DNA from: Ruegeria sp. ANG-S4
GTDB lineage: Bacteria; Pseudomonadota; Alphaproteobacteria; Rhodobacterales; Rhodobacteraceae
Assembly (NCBI RefSeq): GCF_000814005.1
Contig: NZ_JWLK01000001.1
Location: forward strand, 1,302,001 to 1,366,000
Length of the DNA: 64,000 nucleotides
Direction of reading: 5' to 3'
Position 1 is the first letter of the stretch; every line of letters starts with the position of its first letter. This document shows positions 44,377 to 53,785 of the stretch, in pieces. Below the pieces are notes generated by a model. The model worked only from the letters and a program-made list of their open reading frames with translations. It had not been told where the DNA came from and searched no databases. The position numbers and the translations under genes were made by a program.

Positions 44377-45732
44377 ATGGAACAGGGGCAGGTGCGAACG
44401 GGCAGGCCGGTGACGGCGAAGGCCCGCCCAGAGGAGTGTTTTGCGTTGATCGGCGCAGGTCCCATGGGACTTGCGATGGCAAAAACACTCATCGAACAAG
44501 GCGTGCCCTTTCAGGGGTTTGAACTGGCGGATGATGTGGGCGGTCTGTGGAACATTGGGGCGCCGCGGTCCACAATGTACGAGACTGCTCACCTCATTTC
44601 GTCGAAGCGAATGACGGAATTCGCTGATTTTCCAATGAAGGAAGAAACGGCAGAGTATCCATCCCACCGCGAATTGAAGACGTACTTTCAGGAATTCGCG
44701 AACGCATTCGATCTGTATCAGCATTTTCACTTCGGTGCCGAAGTCCTGTCGGCGGCCCCTTTGGAAGACGCCGGCTGGACGGTCACATGGCAGGATAAGA
44801 CAGGTGCCAGACACACGCAGGTTTTCGCGGGCCTTCTGATCGCCAACGGCACCTTGTCGGAACCCAACATGCCGGAGTTCAAGGGTGAGTTTTCCGGCCC
44901 GCTCATCCATGCGTCAGAGTATCGGTACCCGACCCAATTCGCAGGAAAGCGTGTGCTTGTCGTCGGCGCCGGAAACTCGGGCTGCGATATCGCGGTCGAT
45001 GCGATCCATCACGGGGTGTCATGCGACCTATCCATGCGCCGCGGATACTACTTTGTGCCCAAATACGTATTCGGCGTTCCAGCAGACACGATGGGTGGAA
45101 AAATCCGCCTGCCCATGTGGCTGAAACGCAGGATTGACGGGGCGATCCTGAAATGGTTCGTCGGTGATCCCCAGAAATACGGTTTCCCTAAACCGGACTA
45201 CGCGCTCTACGAGTCGCATCCTGTCGTCAACTCGCTGATCCTTTTCCATGCCGGGCATGGTGATTTGAAAATTCGCCCGGATATCGCCCGCTTTGATGGC
45301 CAGACCGTTCACTTCAACGATGGCACGAGCGCCGACTACGACATGATCCTGGCCGCCACGGGATACAAGCTGCACTATCCATTCATCGACAAATCGCTGC
45401 TGAATTGGAAAGGGGCCGCACCGCACCTCTACCTGAATTGCATGCATCCGGATCGAGACGATTTGTTTGTCATGGGAATGGTCGAAGCCGCCGGTCTCGG
45501 CTGGCAAGGCCGTCACGAGCAAGCCGAGATGGTTGCCAGATACATCGCCGGGTTGCGTTCTGGAAATACAGCGGCACAAGCCATCCGGTCGACAAAATCA
45601 GAAAGCTACGAGCGCGCGACAGGCGGCATGAACTACATCGACCTGCCGCGCATGGCTTACTATGTCGACAAGGCGACTTATCGCAAAGAAGTCACCGGGC
45701 AAATTGCTGCGCTTAGGGCGGCAGAAAAATGA
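44377..45732 (+). CDS. Flavin-containing monooxygenase (class B FMO)
   Basis: An FMO-type protein of 451 residues. The ATG at 44377 has an AGGAGGAG site 5-12 bases upstream; the ATG at 44356 is too close to the promoter region and adds a polar tail. FAD motif GAGPMG is at 26-31 and NADPH motif GAGNSG at 197-202. The FMO fingerprint FxGxxxHxxxY is FSGPLIHASEY (172-182); the final tyrosine instead of tryptophan argues for FMO rather than Baeyer-Villiger monooxygenase. It would oxygenate an amine, sulfide or possibly ketone. It leads an operon with a BASS carrier, an epimerase and an SDR. Confidence 0.88.
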   Translation: MEQGQVRTGRPVTAKARPEECFALIGAGPMGLAMAKTLIEQGVPFQGFELADDVGGLWNIGAPRSTMYETAHLISSKRMTEFADFPMKEETAEYPSHRELKTYFQEFANAFDLYQHFHFGAEVLSAAPLEDAGWTVTWQDKTGARHTQVFAGLLIANGTLSEPNMPEFKGEFSGPLIHASEYRYPTQFAGKRVLVVGAGNSGCDIAVDAIHHGVSCDLSMRRGYYFVPKYVFGVPADTMGGKIRLPMWLKRRIDGAILKWFVGDPQKYGFPKPDYALYESHPVVNSLILFHAGHGDLKIRPDIARFDGQTVHFNDGTSADYDMILAATGYKLHYPFIDKSLLNWKGAAPHLYLNCMHPDRDDLFVMGMVEAAGLGWQGRHEQAEMVARYIAGLRSGNTAAQAIRSTKSESYERATGGMNYIDLPRMAYYVDKATYRKEVTGQIAALRAAEK

Positions 45733-46631
45733 ACGGCATTGATCACGTCGTCCTGAATTTCGACGCCGGAAATCTGAAGGTTCTGAACGCGATCCTCGCG
45801 ATTGTCATGTTCTCGATTGCACTGGACCTGCGGCTGGACGATTTCAGGCGTGTCGCGCGTGGGCCGAAACCTTTGGTCATAGGGTTGGTGTCTCAGTTTT
45901 TGGTGCTTCCGGCGCTGACGTTTTTGATGATTGTCGCTCTGAAACCAATGCCATCTGTTGCTATGGGCCTCATTCTGGTCGCTGCGTGTCCCGGTGGAAA
46001 TATCTCGAACTTCATGACACATCGGGCAGGGGGTAACGTGGCGCTGTCCGTTTCCATGACCGCGTTCGCGACGGTTGCGGCTATTGTCATCACTCCTGCG
46101 AACATCGCATTTTGGGGCAATCTCTATGGTCCGACGCGCGAAATCTTGCAGCGCACCCAAATCGATCCGGTCGCAGTCGCAATAACGGTCGGTTTTATGC
46201 TGATCCTTCCGCTTATTCTGGGAATGATTGTCAACGCGCGATTCACACCCTTTGCGGACCGCATACGCAGGCCAATGCAATGGCTGTCGATGGCCATCTT
46301 CATTGCATTCATTGTACTGGCGCTTGCCGCAAACTGGGCCAATTTTCTGCGCTTTGCGGGGGCAATCATCGGGCTGGTTGTAATCCACAACACGCTGGCG
46401 TTTCTGGGTGGGTATGTCACAGCCACCTTGGCTGGCTTGTCCGAGCGGGACCGCAGGTCGGTTACCATCGAAACAGGCATCCAGAACTCTGGCCTCGGGC
46501 TGATACTGATCTTCGCCTTTTTCGGCGGGTTGGGCGGGATGGCTGTCGCGGCAGCGTTGTGGGGCATCTGGCACGCAATCTCAGGGCTTGCGCTGTCCGG
46601 TTTCTTCGCAAGGCGAGAGGTTCCGGAATGA
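45729..46631 (+). CDS. Bile acid:sodium symporter (BASS) family transporter
   Basis: A membrane carrier of 300 residues with nine to ten segments. The sodium-site-type motifs VAACPGGNISNFMTHRAGGN and IETGIQNSGLGL are characteristic of BASS proteins. It overlaps the FMO gene and the epimerase gene by four bases each, so it is part of the same pathway and probably imports its substrate, an organic acid or steroid/terpenoid acid. Confidence 0.9.
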   Translation: MNGIDHVVLNFDAGNLKVLNAILAIVMFSIALDLRLDDFRRVARGPKPLVIGLVSQFLVLPALTFLMIVALKPMPSVAMGLILVAACPGGNISNFMTHRAGGNVALSVSMTAFATVAAIVITPANIAFWGNLYGPTREILQRTQIDPVAVAITVGFMLILPLILGMIVNARFTPFADRIRRPMQWLSMAIFIAFIVLALAANWANFLRFAGAIIGLVVIHNTLAFLGGYVTATLAGLSERDRRSVTIETGIQNSGLGLILIFAFFGGLGGMAVAAALWGIWHAISGLALSGFFARREVPE

Positions 46632-47566
46632 ACAGAATTCTGATCACAGGCGCAGCAGGCGCGGTTGGATCGGCGCTGCTTGAAGACCTGAAGAACCGAC
46701 CTGATATCGACGTCGTCGCGACCGATTTGCGTGAACCATCAAGATTGCCCGGAAACGCCCGGTTTGTCAGAATGGACGTGACGGGCGATGATCCGCAGAC
46801 GGTTATTGGCGAAATACGTCCTCAGACGGTTGTGCACCTCGCTTCGGTCGTAACACCCGGACCCAATTCGACGCGCGAGATCGAGTATCAGGTCGACGTC
46901 GAAGGCACGCGCAATGTCCTCGGCGCATCTATTTGTGCCGGGGTGCGGCGGCTGGTCGTCACCTCATCCGGGGCGGCGTACGGATATCATGCGGACAATC
47001 CCGTCCCTTTGAACGAGGCTGACGCGATCCGCGGCAATCAGGAGTTTGCTTACGCGTGGCACAAACGTCTGGTCGAAGAAATGCTGGCAGATGCCCGACA
47101 AGCGGCGCCGGATCTGGAGCAGGTTGTGTTACGTGTCGGCACCGTGCTGGGTGAGCATATCGAGAACCAGATCACTGCGTTGTTTCACAAACCCAGATTG
47201 CTGGGATTGAAAGGCTGTGACAGTCCGTTCGTTTTCATATGGGATCAGGACCTTGCCGAAATTCTGGTGCGGGCCGCGACGGATGGGCCGGCGGGGATCT
47301 TCAACGTTGCGGGTGATGGTGCGCTTACCATCGCGCAAATCGCAGACGCGATGGGCAAAAGCGTTCGCTGGGTGCCACCCGGTCTGGTCAGGGCAGCCCT
47401 GACGATTGCGCGCCCTGTTGGTTTGACGCGATACGGTCCCGAGCAGCTGCGATTTCTGCAGTATCGGCCTGTCCTCGACAACACGGCGCTCAAAACAGAC
47501 TTTGGCTACCAACCCAAAAACACCAGTGCAGAAGCGTTTCAACGCTGGTGGGAGAGTGTGCGATGA
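46628..47566 (+). CDS. NAD-dependent epimerase/dehydratase family protein
   Basis: An extended SDR of 312 residues. The nucleotide loop ITGAAGAVGSALLEDL opens the protein, TSSGAAYGY gives the catalytic serine region and YAWHK is the YxxxK pair. The start at 46628 overlaps the BASS stop. Members act on sugars, sterols or flavonoid-type alcohols; here an oxidoreductase on a ring alcohol or ketone is as likely as an epimerase. Confidence 0.85.
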   Translation: MNRILITGAAGAVGSALLEDLKNRPDIDVVATDLREPSRLPGNARFVRMDVTGDDPQTVIGEIRPQTVVHLASVVTPGPNSTREIEYQVDVEGTRNVLGASICAGVRRLVVTSSGAAYGYHADNPVPLNEADAIRGNQEFAYAWHKRLVEEMLADARQAAPDLEQVVLRVGTVLGEHIENQITALFHKPRLLGLKGCDSPFVFIWDQDLAEILVRAATDGPAGIFNVAGDGALTIAQIADAMGKSVRWVPPGLVRAALTIARPVGLTRYGPEQLRFLQYRPVLDNTALKTDFGYQPKNTSAEAFQRWWESVR

Positions 47567-48333
47567 AGCGAACCGCAGTCATTACCGGCGGTGCGGGCGG
47601 GTTAGGTCAGGCGCTTTCTTTAATCCTGCGCGAGCGAGGTTGGCACACAGCGTTGATTGATCTTCCGGGTCCAGAACTCGAGGCTTTGGCAAGCGAAGAT
47701 GCCGTGAGTGTTTACCCCTGCGATCTGACTGTTCCGGATCAATGCGCCAAAACCTGCGCCGCCATCTCAAGCGACAGACCGTCCATCGATCTGGTGATTT
47801 ACAACGCAGGCGTCTCGCAGATTTCGGCATTCGCGGACAGCGATATGCAGACGCACCGCGGCCTGTTCGACATAAACTATTTCGCGGCCGTTGAATGCGC
47901 AAAGCACTTCCTTTTGCCGCTCAGGGCCTCGAACGGCACGCATCTTGCGGTATCTTCCGTGGCCGGGTTCGCGCCTTTGTTTCATCGCACGGCTTATGCT
48001 GCCAGCAAACATGCGCTGGAAGGGTTCTTCAAATCGCTGCGGGCAGAGGAACTGGAGCATGGCGTTCGGGTGGTGATCGCAGCGCCCTCGTTTGTCGCAA
48101 CAAATATCGGCCGATCCGAGGCGAACCAAACCGGTTTCGTGCGGCCCGGCTCTGCCGCTGATGGCGTTGACTACATGGAGCCGCAAGACGCCGCGCGCGT
48201 CATATTGCGTGGCTATGAAAAGCAAAAAGACTTCGTTCCAGTGGGGCGCATCGCGGCGCTGTCGAGCGTTTTGAACCGCCTGGCTCCGAAACTCTATTTC
48301 CGCCAGATGATGCGCACGATCGGAAAGAACTGA
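47563..48333 (+). CDS. Short-chain dehydrogenase/reductase
   Basis: A classical SDR of 256 residues: TGGAGGLG cofactor loop near residues 8-15, NAG near 87-89, catalytic SSVAGF and YAASK (YxxxK) around 145. It overlaps the epimerase gene by four bases (ATGA). It would interconvert an alcohol and ketone in the pathway of the FMO operon, of which it is the last gene. Confidence 0.9.
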   Translation: MKRTAVITGGAGGLGQALSLILRERGWHTALIDLPGPELEALASEDAVSVYPCDLTVPDQCAKTCAAISSDRPSIDLVIYNAGVSQISAFADSDMQTHRGLFDINYFAAVECAKHFLLPLRASNGTHLAVSSVAGFAPLFHRTAYAASKHALEGFFKSLRAEELEHGVRVVIAAPSFVATNIGRSEANQTGFVRPGSAADGVDYMEPQDAARVILRGYEKQKDFVPVGRIAALSSVLNRLAPKLYFRQMMRTIGKN

Positions 48334-48413
48334 TCCGGCAGATGGTTGAACGACAGCCTAGATGGGGCCAAGCCCATGACTCGCAAAGACTTGCGTTGCC
48401 CTGTCGCAAGGGC

Positions 48414-49781
48414 TCAGACTGCGATTGGCAGTTTGAGCGTCAAACGCGCCCCTTTCTTGGCGGGCTCGATTGAAATTTGGCCCCGGTGACGCTCTGCCAC
48501 GGCGGAAACGATCGACAACCCCAATCCGCTGCCTTCAGAGTGCTCCAATTGAGAAAACCTTCCGAACGCTGCGTCTTGTTGATCCGGGGCAAGCCCGGCG
48601 CCGTCATCTGCAATCGTCAAGGTCGCCGATGCTTTTTCGCATGCCAGTTCCACGGATATTCGGCTTAGCGTGTCGCCGCCGTGTTTTAGTGCATTGTCCA
48701 AAAGGTTCTTGATGGCTTCGATCAAAAACACCCGATCGCCCAAGACCGGGATGTCCGTGTCTGGCATCGAAACGTCAAAATCGAGACCTTTTGCAAGGAT
48801 GTGCACGCCCATCTCTGCGCACGCCTCTTCCACAACTGACCGGAAATCGATTTTCTCCATCTGATCGCGATGTGTCGGATGCCGGAGGCGTTCCAGGGAC
48901 AGCAATTGTTCCGCCACCGTTGCCGAGTTTTTGGCGGCGGTCACCAGTTCTGCGATGCGCTGGTCCCGCGTATCATCCGTTTTGGCATCCCGAAGTGCCT
49001 CGGCCATGGATTGGACCGCAGCTGCCGGGTTGCGCAGTTGGTGCGCGGCCTCGGAAATAAAGGTTTGGTGGGCGTTTATGCTGTGCTCCACCTGCCCAAA
49101 AAGCCTGTTCAGCGTTTGCACAACACCTTGAACCTCGGCGGGAACAGCGCGCTTGATCTGACTCAGGTCGTCGGGCGAACGCAGATCAATCGCATCCTGC
49201 AAGTCCAGCAACGGCCTGAGACCCCGCGCAACACCGAACCAGACGACAAAGGCAAGTGTTGCCATCAAAATACCCATCAAGACGGCGGCGCGAACCGACA
49301 GCTCATTCGCAAAGGCATTTCGGTCAGCCATGAGCTGCCACGCCGTGACCGTGGCGTCCCCGACGAGGTTATCCAGCGTGACACGTTCGGTCATCCTGAG
49401 AACGCGTACGGGCTCGTCGCGGTAAACGGCTTCGAAAAAAAACGGCTGGTACGGGTCATTGTCGCCTGTCGCAGCAGATGTCGGCGGGTAGGCGTATCCG
49501 GTCACGTAAATTCCGCCCGGGCCGGTGACGTGATAGAAAACCTCACCGCCTGACGCCTCGCGGATCATGTTTCGTGTTGAGGGCAACAGCGCGTCGCCGT
49601 CCGAGATCGCAACATCGCGTGAAATCGCAAGACCAGCCGACAACAGGCTGTCATCAAACAATTCCTGCGCCGTTTGCTGTGCAACCGTGAAACGCCAAAC
49701 CCCAAGCACAACGGCGAGCAATACCAAAGGCGTCAGGATCAGAATGAACAGCCTCAGCCTGAGTGATCGATACTTGATCAC
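48414..49781 (-). CDS. Sensor histidine kinase, TctE-like
   Basis: A membrane histidine kinase of 455 residues: membrane helices at about 11-33 and 165-187 enclosing a periplasmic sensor domain, a HAMP-like linker, the phospho-acceptor H247 in FISEAAHQLRNP, the N box IEAIKNLLDNALKHG and glycine boxes DDGAGL and GSGLGLSIV. Its gene overlaps the regulator gene by four bases, and the pair is divergent from a tctC gene. It therefore probably senses an external tricarboxylate, as TctE does. Confidence 0.92.
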   Translation of the reverse strand: MIKYRSLRLRLFILILTPLVLLAVVLGVWRFTVAQQTAQELFDDSLLSAGLAISRDVAISDGDALLPSTRNMIREASGGEVFYHVTGPGGIYVTGYAYPPTSAATGDNDPYQPFFFEAVYRDEPVRVLRMTERVTLDNLVGDATVTAWQLMADRNAFANELSVRAAVLMGILMATLAFVVWFGVARGLRPLLDLQDAIDLRSPDDLSQIKRAVPAEVQGVVQTLNRLFGQVEHSINAHQTFISEAAHQLRNPAAAVQSMAEALRDAKTDDTRDQRIAELVTAAKNSATVAEQLLSLERLRHPTHRDQMEKIDFRSVVEEACAEMGVHILAKGLDFDVSMPDTDIPVLGDRVFLIEAIKNLLDNALKHGGDTLSRISVELACEKASATLTIADDGAGLAPDQQDAAFGRFSQLEHSEGSGLGLSIVSAVAERHRGQISIEPAKKGARLTLKLPIAV

Positions 49782-50446
49782 TTAACAACCTCAAGCAAAT
49801 ACCCAAGGCCGCGGGCTGTTTTAATCCTGATGCCCAGGTTCTGAAGCCGCTTACGCAGGCGAGAGACATGTGGTTCGACGGCCGAGGCCTCGACATCGGC
49901 GCCGACACCGTAGACATAGTCCGTCAACTGGTTCTTGGGAACGATCCGCCCGCGACGCTCGAGCAGACATTCAAGAACGGCCAGTTCGCGCCGCGGAACC
50001 TCCAAAACTTCGCCTTTGACACTCACCTGTCGGGAGGCGCGGTCGAATTCCAGATCACCGATGGTTTCCTGCGCGCCGTAGTCAAGTTGTTTGCGACGCG
50101 AAAGTGCCCGGATACGGGCCTCCAACTCGTCCATCTCAAAGGGTTTTACCAAGTAGTCATCAGCACCCATATCCAACCCGGAGACCCGGTCGCTGGTCTC
50201 TGTCCGCGCCGTCAAAAGAATGACGGGCACGCCGTCTCCGCGACCCCGAAGCGCCTTCAGGATATCCAAACCCGACTTGCCCGGAAGGTTGATGTCCAAA
50301 ACCACAAGATCGGCACCTTCCTGCACGAGGTAAAGATCGGCAGCGTCGCCGTCGACCAGCACATCCGCCGAATGGCCGCGGTCACGCAAGCGGTAGGCAA
50401 TGGCGTTGGCAAGGGTTTCGTTATCCTCGACGATGACGATCCGCAT
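49778..50446 (-). CDS. OmpR-type response regulator, TctD-like
   Basis: A response regulator of 222 residues. The receiver domain has the acidic pair in VEDNE, phospho-acceptor D51 in VVLDINLPG and the conserved lysine in DYLVKPFE. A winged-helix DNA-binding domain follows from about 125 to the end. The start at 50446 (MRIVIVEDN) is preferred to an upstream start that adds 13 polar residues. It would activate the divergent tct operon. Confidence 0.92.
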   Translation of the reverse strand: MRIVIVEDNETLANAIAYRLRDRGHSADVLVDGDAADLYLVQEGADLVVLDINLPGKSGLDILKALRGRGDGVPVILLTARTETSDRVSGLDMGADDYLVKPFEMDELEARIRALSRRKQLDYGAQETIGDLEFDRASRQVSVKGEVLEVPRRELAVLECLLERRGRIVPKNQLTDYVYGVGADVEASAVEPHVSRLRKRLQNLGIRIKTARGLGYLLEVVK

Positions 50447-50585
50447 CCGGTCTCCTGCAAGTTTCGCGCAAGGTTGGCCCTTCATGATTGCCAGATGGGA
50501 GGGGGAATCAACCCCGCAGTTCTATTTTGCAATCGCGTGGTGCGGCATGCGCCATCGCGGTTGTTTGGTCAACAGGGAGGAACCA

Positions 50586-51674
50586 ATGACCATTTCCAAA
50601 CTCACCCGTCGTGCCGTCGTGGGGCTGATCGCCGCCGCCGGTATCGCCGCACCAGCCGCCGCCGAGGTCGATTTTTCGGGCAAGACCATCGAATGGGTCA
50701 TCCCCTTCTCGGAAACGGGCGGGTCGGCCAAATGGGCCAACTTCTTTGCACCACTTCTGTCCGAGGCGCTGCCGGGCGAACCGACAGTCGTTGTGAAATT
50801 CATGCCGGGTGCCGGTTCAACCAAAGGTGCCAACTGGTTCCAGGACCAAAACCATGATGACGGCACGTTGCTGTTCGGAACCTCGGGCTCGACCCAGTTC
50901 CCCTATCTGCTAAGTGATCCGCGTGTGCGCTATGAATACAACGACTGGATTCCCGTTATGGCTTCGGGAACCGGTGGCGTGGCCTATCTGAACGCCGAGG
51001 ATGGTGCCAAGTTCGATGGCTCGGCCAATGCGCTGAAAGACACCAACTTCATCTATGGCTCGCAGGGTGCGACCCGTCTGGACCTTGTGCCGCTGCTTGC
51101 GTGGCAAATGCTGGGCATGAATGTTGAACCCGTTTTTGGCATCAAGGGTCGCGGCGACGGTCGTCTGATGTTTGAACGTGGCGAGGCCAATATCGATTAC
51201 CAGACGTCCTCGGGCTATCTGGGCGGTTCGGCCCCCTTGGTCGAAGCGGGTCAGGCTGTGCCAATGATGACCTGGGGTGCGCTGGACGCCGATGGCAACA
51301 TCGTACGTGACCCAACCTTCCCGGACATCCCAACCTTCAAAGAGGTCTGCGAAGCCACCGATGGCTGTGAAACCAGTGGCGAAGCATGGGACGCTTGGAA
51401 AGCCTTCTTTGTTGCGGGCTTCCCGGTTCAGAAACTGGCCTTCCTGCCCGGTGATACACCGCAGGAGGTTGTCGATGCCTACACAGCGGCGTTCCAGGCT
51501 GTGACTGAACGTGCTGACTTTGGCGAAATTTCCTCCAAGCGCGTCGGCAAGTACCCGGTGTTTGTTGGCGATGGCTCCAAATCGGCCCTGCAAACCGCGA
51601 CCAGTGTTGACGACAACGCCAAGCAATATGTGCTGAACTGGCTCAAAGACTCCTACGGTGTCGAGCTGAACTAA
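50586..51674 (+). CDS. Tripartite tricarboxylate transporter binding protein TctC
   Basis: The receptor of a second TTT transporter, 362 residues, somewhat longer than average. It begins at 50586 after CAGGGAGGAACC and has a Sec signal with a double arginine (TRRAVVGLIAAAGIAAPAAA, cleavage near residue 26). The mature N-terminus is VDFSGKTIEWVIPFSETGGS. It is divergent from the TctDE-like genes. A terminator-like hairpin follows. Confidence 0.9.
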   Translation: MTISKLTRRAVVGLIAAAGIAAPAAAEVDFSGKTIEWVIPFSETGGSAKWANFFAPLLSEALPGEPTVVVKFMPGAGSTKGANWFQDQNHDDGTLLFGTSGSTQFPYLLSDPRVRYEYNDWIPVMASGTGGVAYLNAEDGAKFDGSANALKDTNFIYGSQGATRLDLVPLLAWQMLGMNVEPVFGIKGRGDGRLMFERGEANIDYQTSSGYLGGSAPLVEAGQAVPMMTWGALDADGNIVRDPTFPDIPTFKEVCEATDGCETSGEAWDAWKAFFVAGFPVQKLAFLPGDTPQEVVDAYTAAFQAVTERADFGEISSKRVGKYPVFVGDGSKSALQTATSVDDNAKQYVLNWLKDSYGVELN

Positions 51675-51687
51675 GCGCACACCTCTT

Positions 51688-51726
51688 GGCGCGCGCCCTG
51701 CGAACCGGGTGCGCGCCTTCTGTTTT
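51688..51726 (+). terminator. Intrinsic terminator/attenuator after tctC
   Basis: An eleven-pair stem (GGCGCGCGCCC with GGGTGCGCGCC, one G-T pair) with an eight-base loop, followed by TTCTGTTTT. It should stop a fraction of transcripts between tctC and the fused permease gene. Confidence 0.75.
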
Positions 51727-51754
51727 ACGCAAATTTGAATGAAAGGCGGCCGCT

Positions 51755-53785
51755 ATGGAGGTTTTCGCCACAGCTCTTCCTGCGCTCAGCGATGCGTGGG
51801 GTCTGATCCTGCAACCTATTGTTCTGGGTTATCTTATTCTCGGCGTTGTCATGGGGCTGGCCGTGGGTGTTTTTCCGGGGCTGGGTGGAATTGCCGGCTT
51901 GTCCCTGCTGCTGCCTTTCATGTTTGGAATGGACCCGATCCTGGGTCTGGCACTGATGATCGGGATGGTTGCCGTGGTCCCGACATCCGATACGTTTGCC
52001 TCGGTCCTGATGGGCATACCCGGCAGTTCCGCATCACAGGCGACGGTGTTGGACGGCTTCCCGATGGCCAAAAACGGCGAAGCCGCACGCGCGTTATCGG
52101 CGGCGTTCGCATCATCCCTGTTTGGCGGACTGGTTGGTGCGACGTTCCTGACGATGTTCATACTGGTCGCGCGGCCCATCGTTCTGGCCTTTGGCTTGCC
52201 CGAGATGCTGATGATCACGATCCTCGGCCTGTCTATGGTCGCCATTCTGGCGGGGCGCATCCCATTGAAAGGTGTGGCCGCTGCCGGCTTGGGCCTGATG
52301 GTGGGCACGATTGGCGAGGCTGACGCAGGCGGATCGCTGCGCATGGCAACCTATGACATTCCTTACCTGACGGATGGTTTGAAGCTGGTCATCGTCGGAT
52401 TGGGGATTTTTGCTGTCCCCGAAATCGTGTCGCTTCTGCGCCAGGACCGGTCCATCGCCAAAGGCGCGTCCCTTGGGGCCGGCTGGTTCGACGGGGTGAA
52501 AGACTGGGCGGCAAACATCTGGCTGTCCATCCGTTGTTCGATCATCGGTGTAGTGGTCGGAGTAATCCCCGGCCTTGGCGGTTCGGTTGTCGACTGGATC
52601 GCCTATGGCCATTCGGTTCAATCCACCAAAGACAAAAGCAAATTCGGCAAGGGCGAAGTGCGCGGCGTGATCGGCCCCGAAAGCTCGAACAACGCCAAAG
52701 AGGGCGGCGGGCTTGTGCCAACTCTGCTGTTCGGTATCCCGGGATCAGGCTCGATGGCCATCTTCATCGGTGCCGTTGCGCTGCTGGGCTCCGGAGATAT
52801 CGAGGTTGGCCCGAGCATGCTCAAAGACAATCTCGACATCACCTATTCCATTGTCTGGCTGCTGGCGCTTGCCAATGTTGTGGGCACGATCCTGTGTATC
52901 GCGGCCTCAGGCGGGATCGCCAAGCTGACGACAATCCGGTTCACCTATCTCGCGCCGTTCCTGTTCATGCTGATCAGCTTCGCCGCGTTCCAGTCCGGTC
53001 AGAACTTCGAAGACCTTCTGGCCCTGTTCGTGATCGGCCTGATCGGCATTTTCCTGCGCCGTTTCGACTGGTCGCGCCCGGCCTTCCTGATCGGCTTTGT
53101 TCTGTCGAACCCGGTCGAGAAGTTCACCAACCAGGCGTTCCAGATCGCCTCGTTCCGGTTCCGCGATAGCTTTGCCGCAGGCATGGAGTATGTCTTTAGC
53201 CCGATCGTGATCATCCTGCTGCTGGTGACGGTCGCCTCGGTCATTCTGGGCATTCGTCAGGCTAAGATGATCATGGCCGAAGGCGAGGTGCAGTCCGGCA
53301 GCAAGCGCGCGCCGCTGATCTTCCTGCTGGTGATCATGGCCTATCTGATCGTGGCATTGGTCAACGCCAACATGATCCCCGACTATAACATGACCGACAA
53401 GATCATCCCGTTGGTGATCGGCAGCGTCTCGCTGTTCTGTTGCGTGATTCTGTTGATCCAGATGATGCGGCGACCCGAAGGCGATGCGATATTCGCCGAT
53501 AAGGAAATCGCCGGAGAGGATGCCAGTGCGCCACATGGGCTGTGGTCAACGTTGGCATGGTTTGCAGGTCTGATTGCCGCCACTTGGGTAGTCGGCTTTA
53601 TCCTCGCCCTGATCGGGTTCCTGATTGCGTTCTTCCGCATTCGTGCTGGTTCAAGCTGGCAGATGACGCTGATCCTGACGGCCTGCGGCATAGGGTTCAT
53701 GTGCGTGATGGCAGGCGCGCTGAATCGCGATTTCCCGCCTGGACTGTTGCAGGGCATGGTCGATCTGCCCTGGCCGTTGAAATGA
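51755..53785 (+). CDS. Fused TctA-TctB permease of a TTT transporter
   Basis: A membrane protein of 676 residues, about 170 longer than TctA. Residues 1 to about 505 are TctA (GVVMGLAVGVFPGLGGIAGL, GMVAVVPTSDTFASVLMGIP, GLVPTLLFGIPGSGSMAIF). From about 517 a four-segment TctB-like part follows (KRAPLIFLLVIMAYLIVALV, then further helices). No separate tctB gene exists in this operon, so the fusion supplies both membrane subunits. It overlaps the next dehydrogenase gene by four bases. Confidence 0.9.
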   Translation: MEVFATALPALSDAWGLILQPIVLGYLILGVVMGLAVGVFPGLGGIAGLSLLLPFMFGMDPILGLALMIGMVAVVPTSDTFASVLMGIPGSSASQATVLDGFPMAKNGEAARALSAAFASSLFGGLVGATFLTMFILVARPIVLAFGLPEMLMITILGLSMVAILAGRIPLKGVAAAGLGLMVGTIGEADAGGSLRMATYDIPYLTDGLKLVIVGLGIFAVPEIVSLLRQDRSIAKGASLGAGWFDGVKDWAANIWLSIRCSIIGVVVGVIPGLGGSVVDWIAYGHSVQSTKDKSKFGKGEVRGVIGPESSNNAKEGGGLVPTLLFGIPGSGSMAIFIGAVALLGSGDIEVGPSMLKDNLDITYSIVWLLALANVVGTILCIAASGGIAKLTTIRFTYLAPFLFMLISFAAFQSGQNFEDLLALFVIGLIGIFLRRFDWSRPAFLIGFVLSNPVEKFTNQAFQIASFRFRDSFAAGMEYVFSPIVIILLLVTVASVILGIRQAKMIMAEGEVQSGSKRAPLIFLLVIMAYLIVALVNANMIPDYNMTDKIIPLVIGSVSLFCCVILLIQMMRRPEGDAIFADKEIAGEDASAPHGLWSTLAWFAGLIAATWVVGFILALIGFLIAFFRIRAGSSWQMTLILTACGIGFMCVMAGALNRDFPPGLLQGMVDLPWPLK

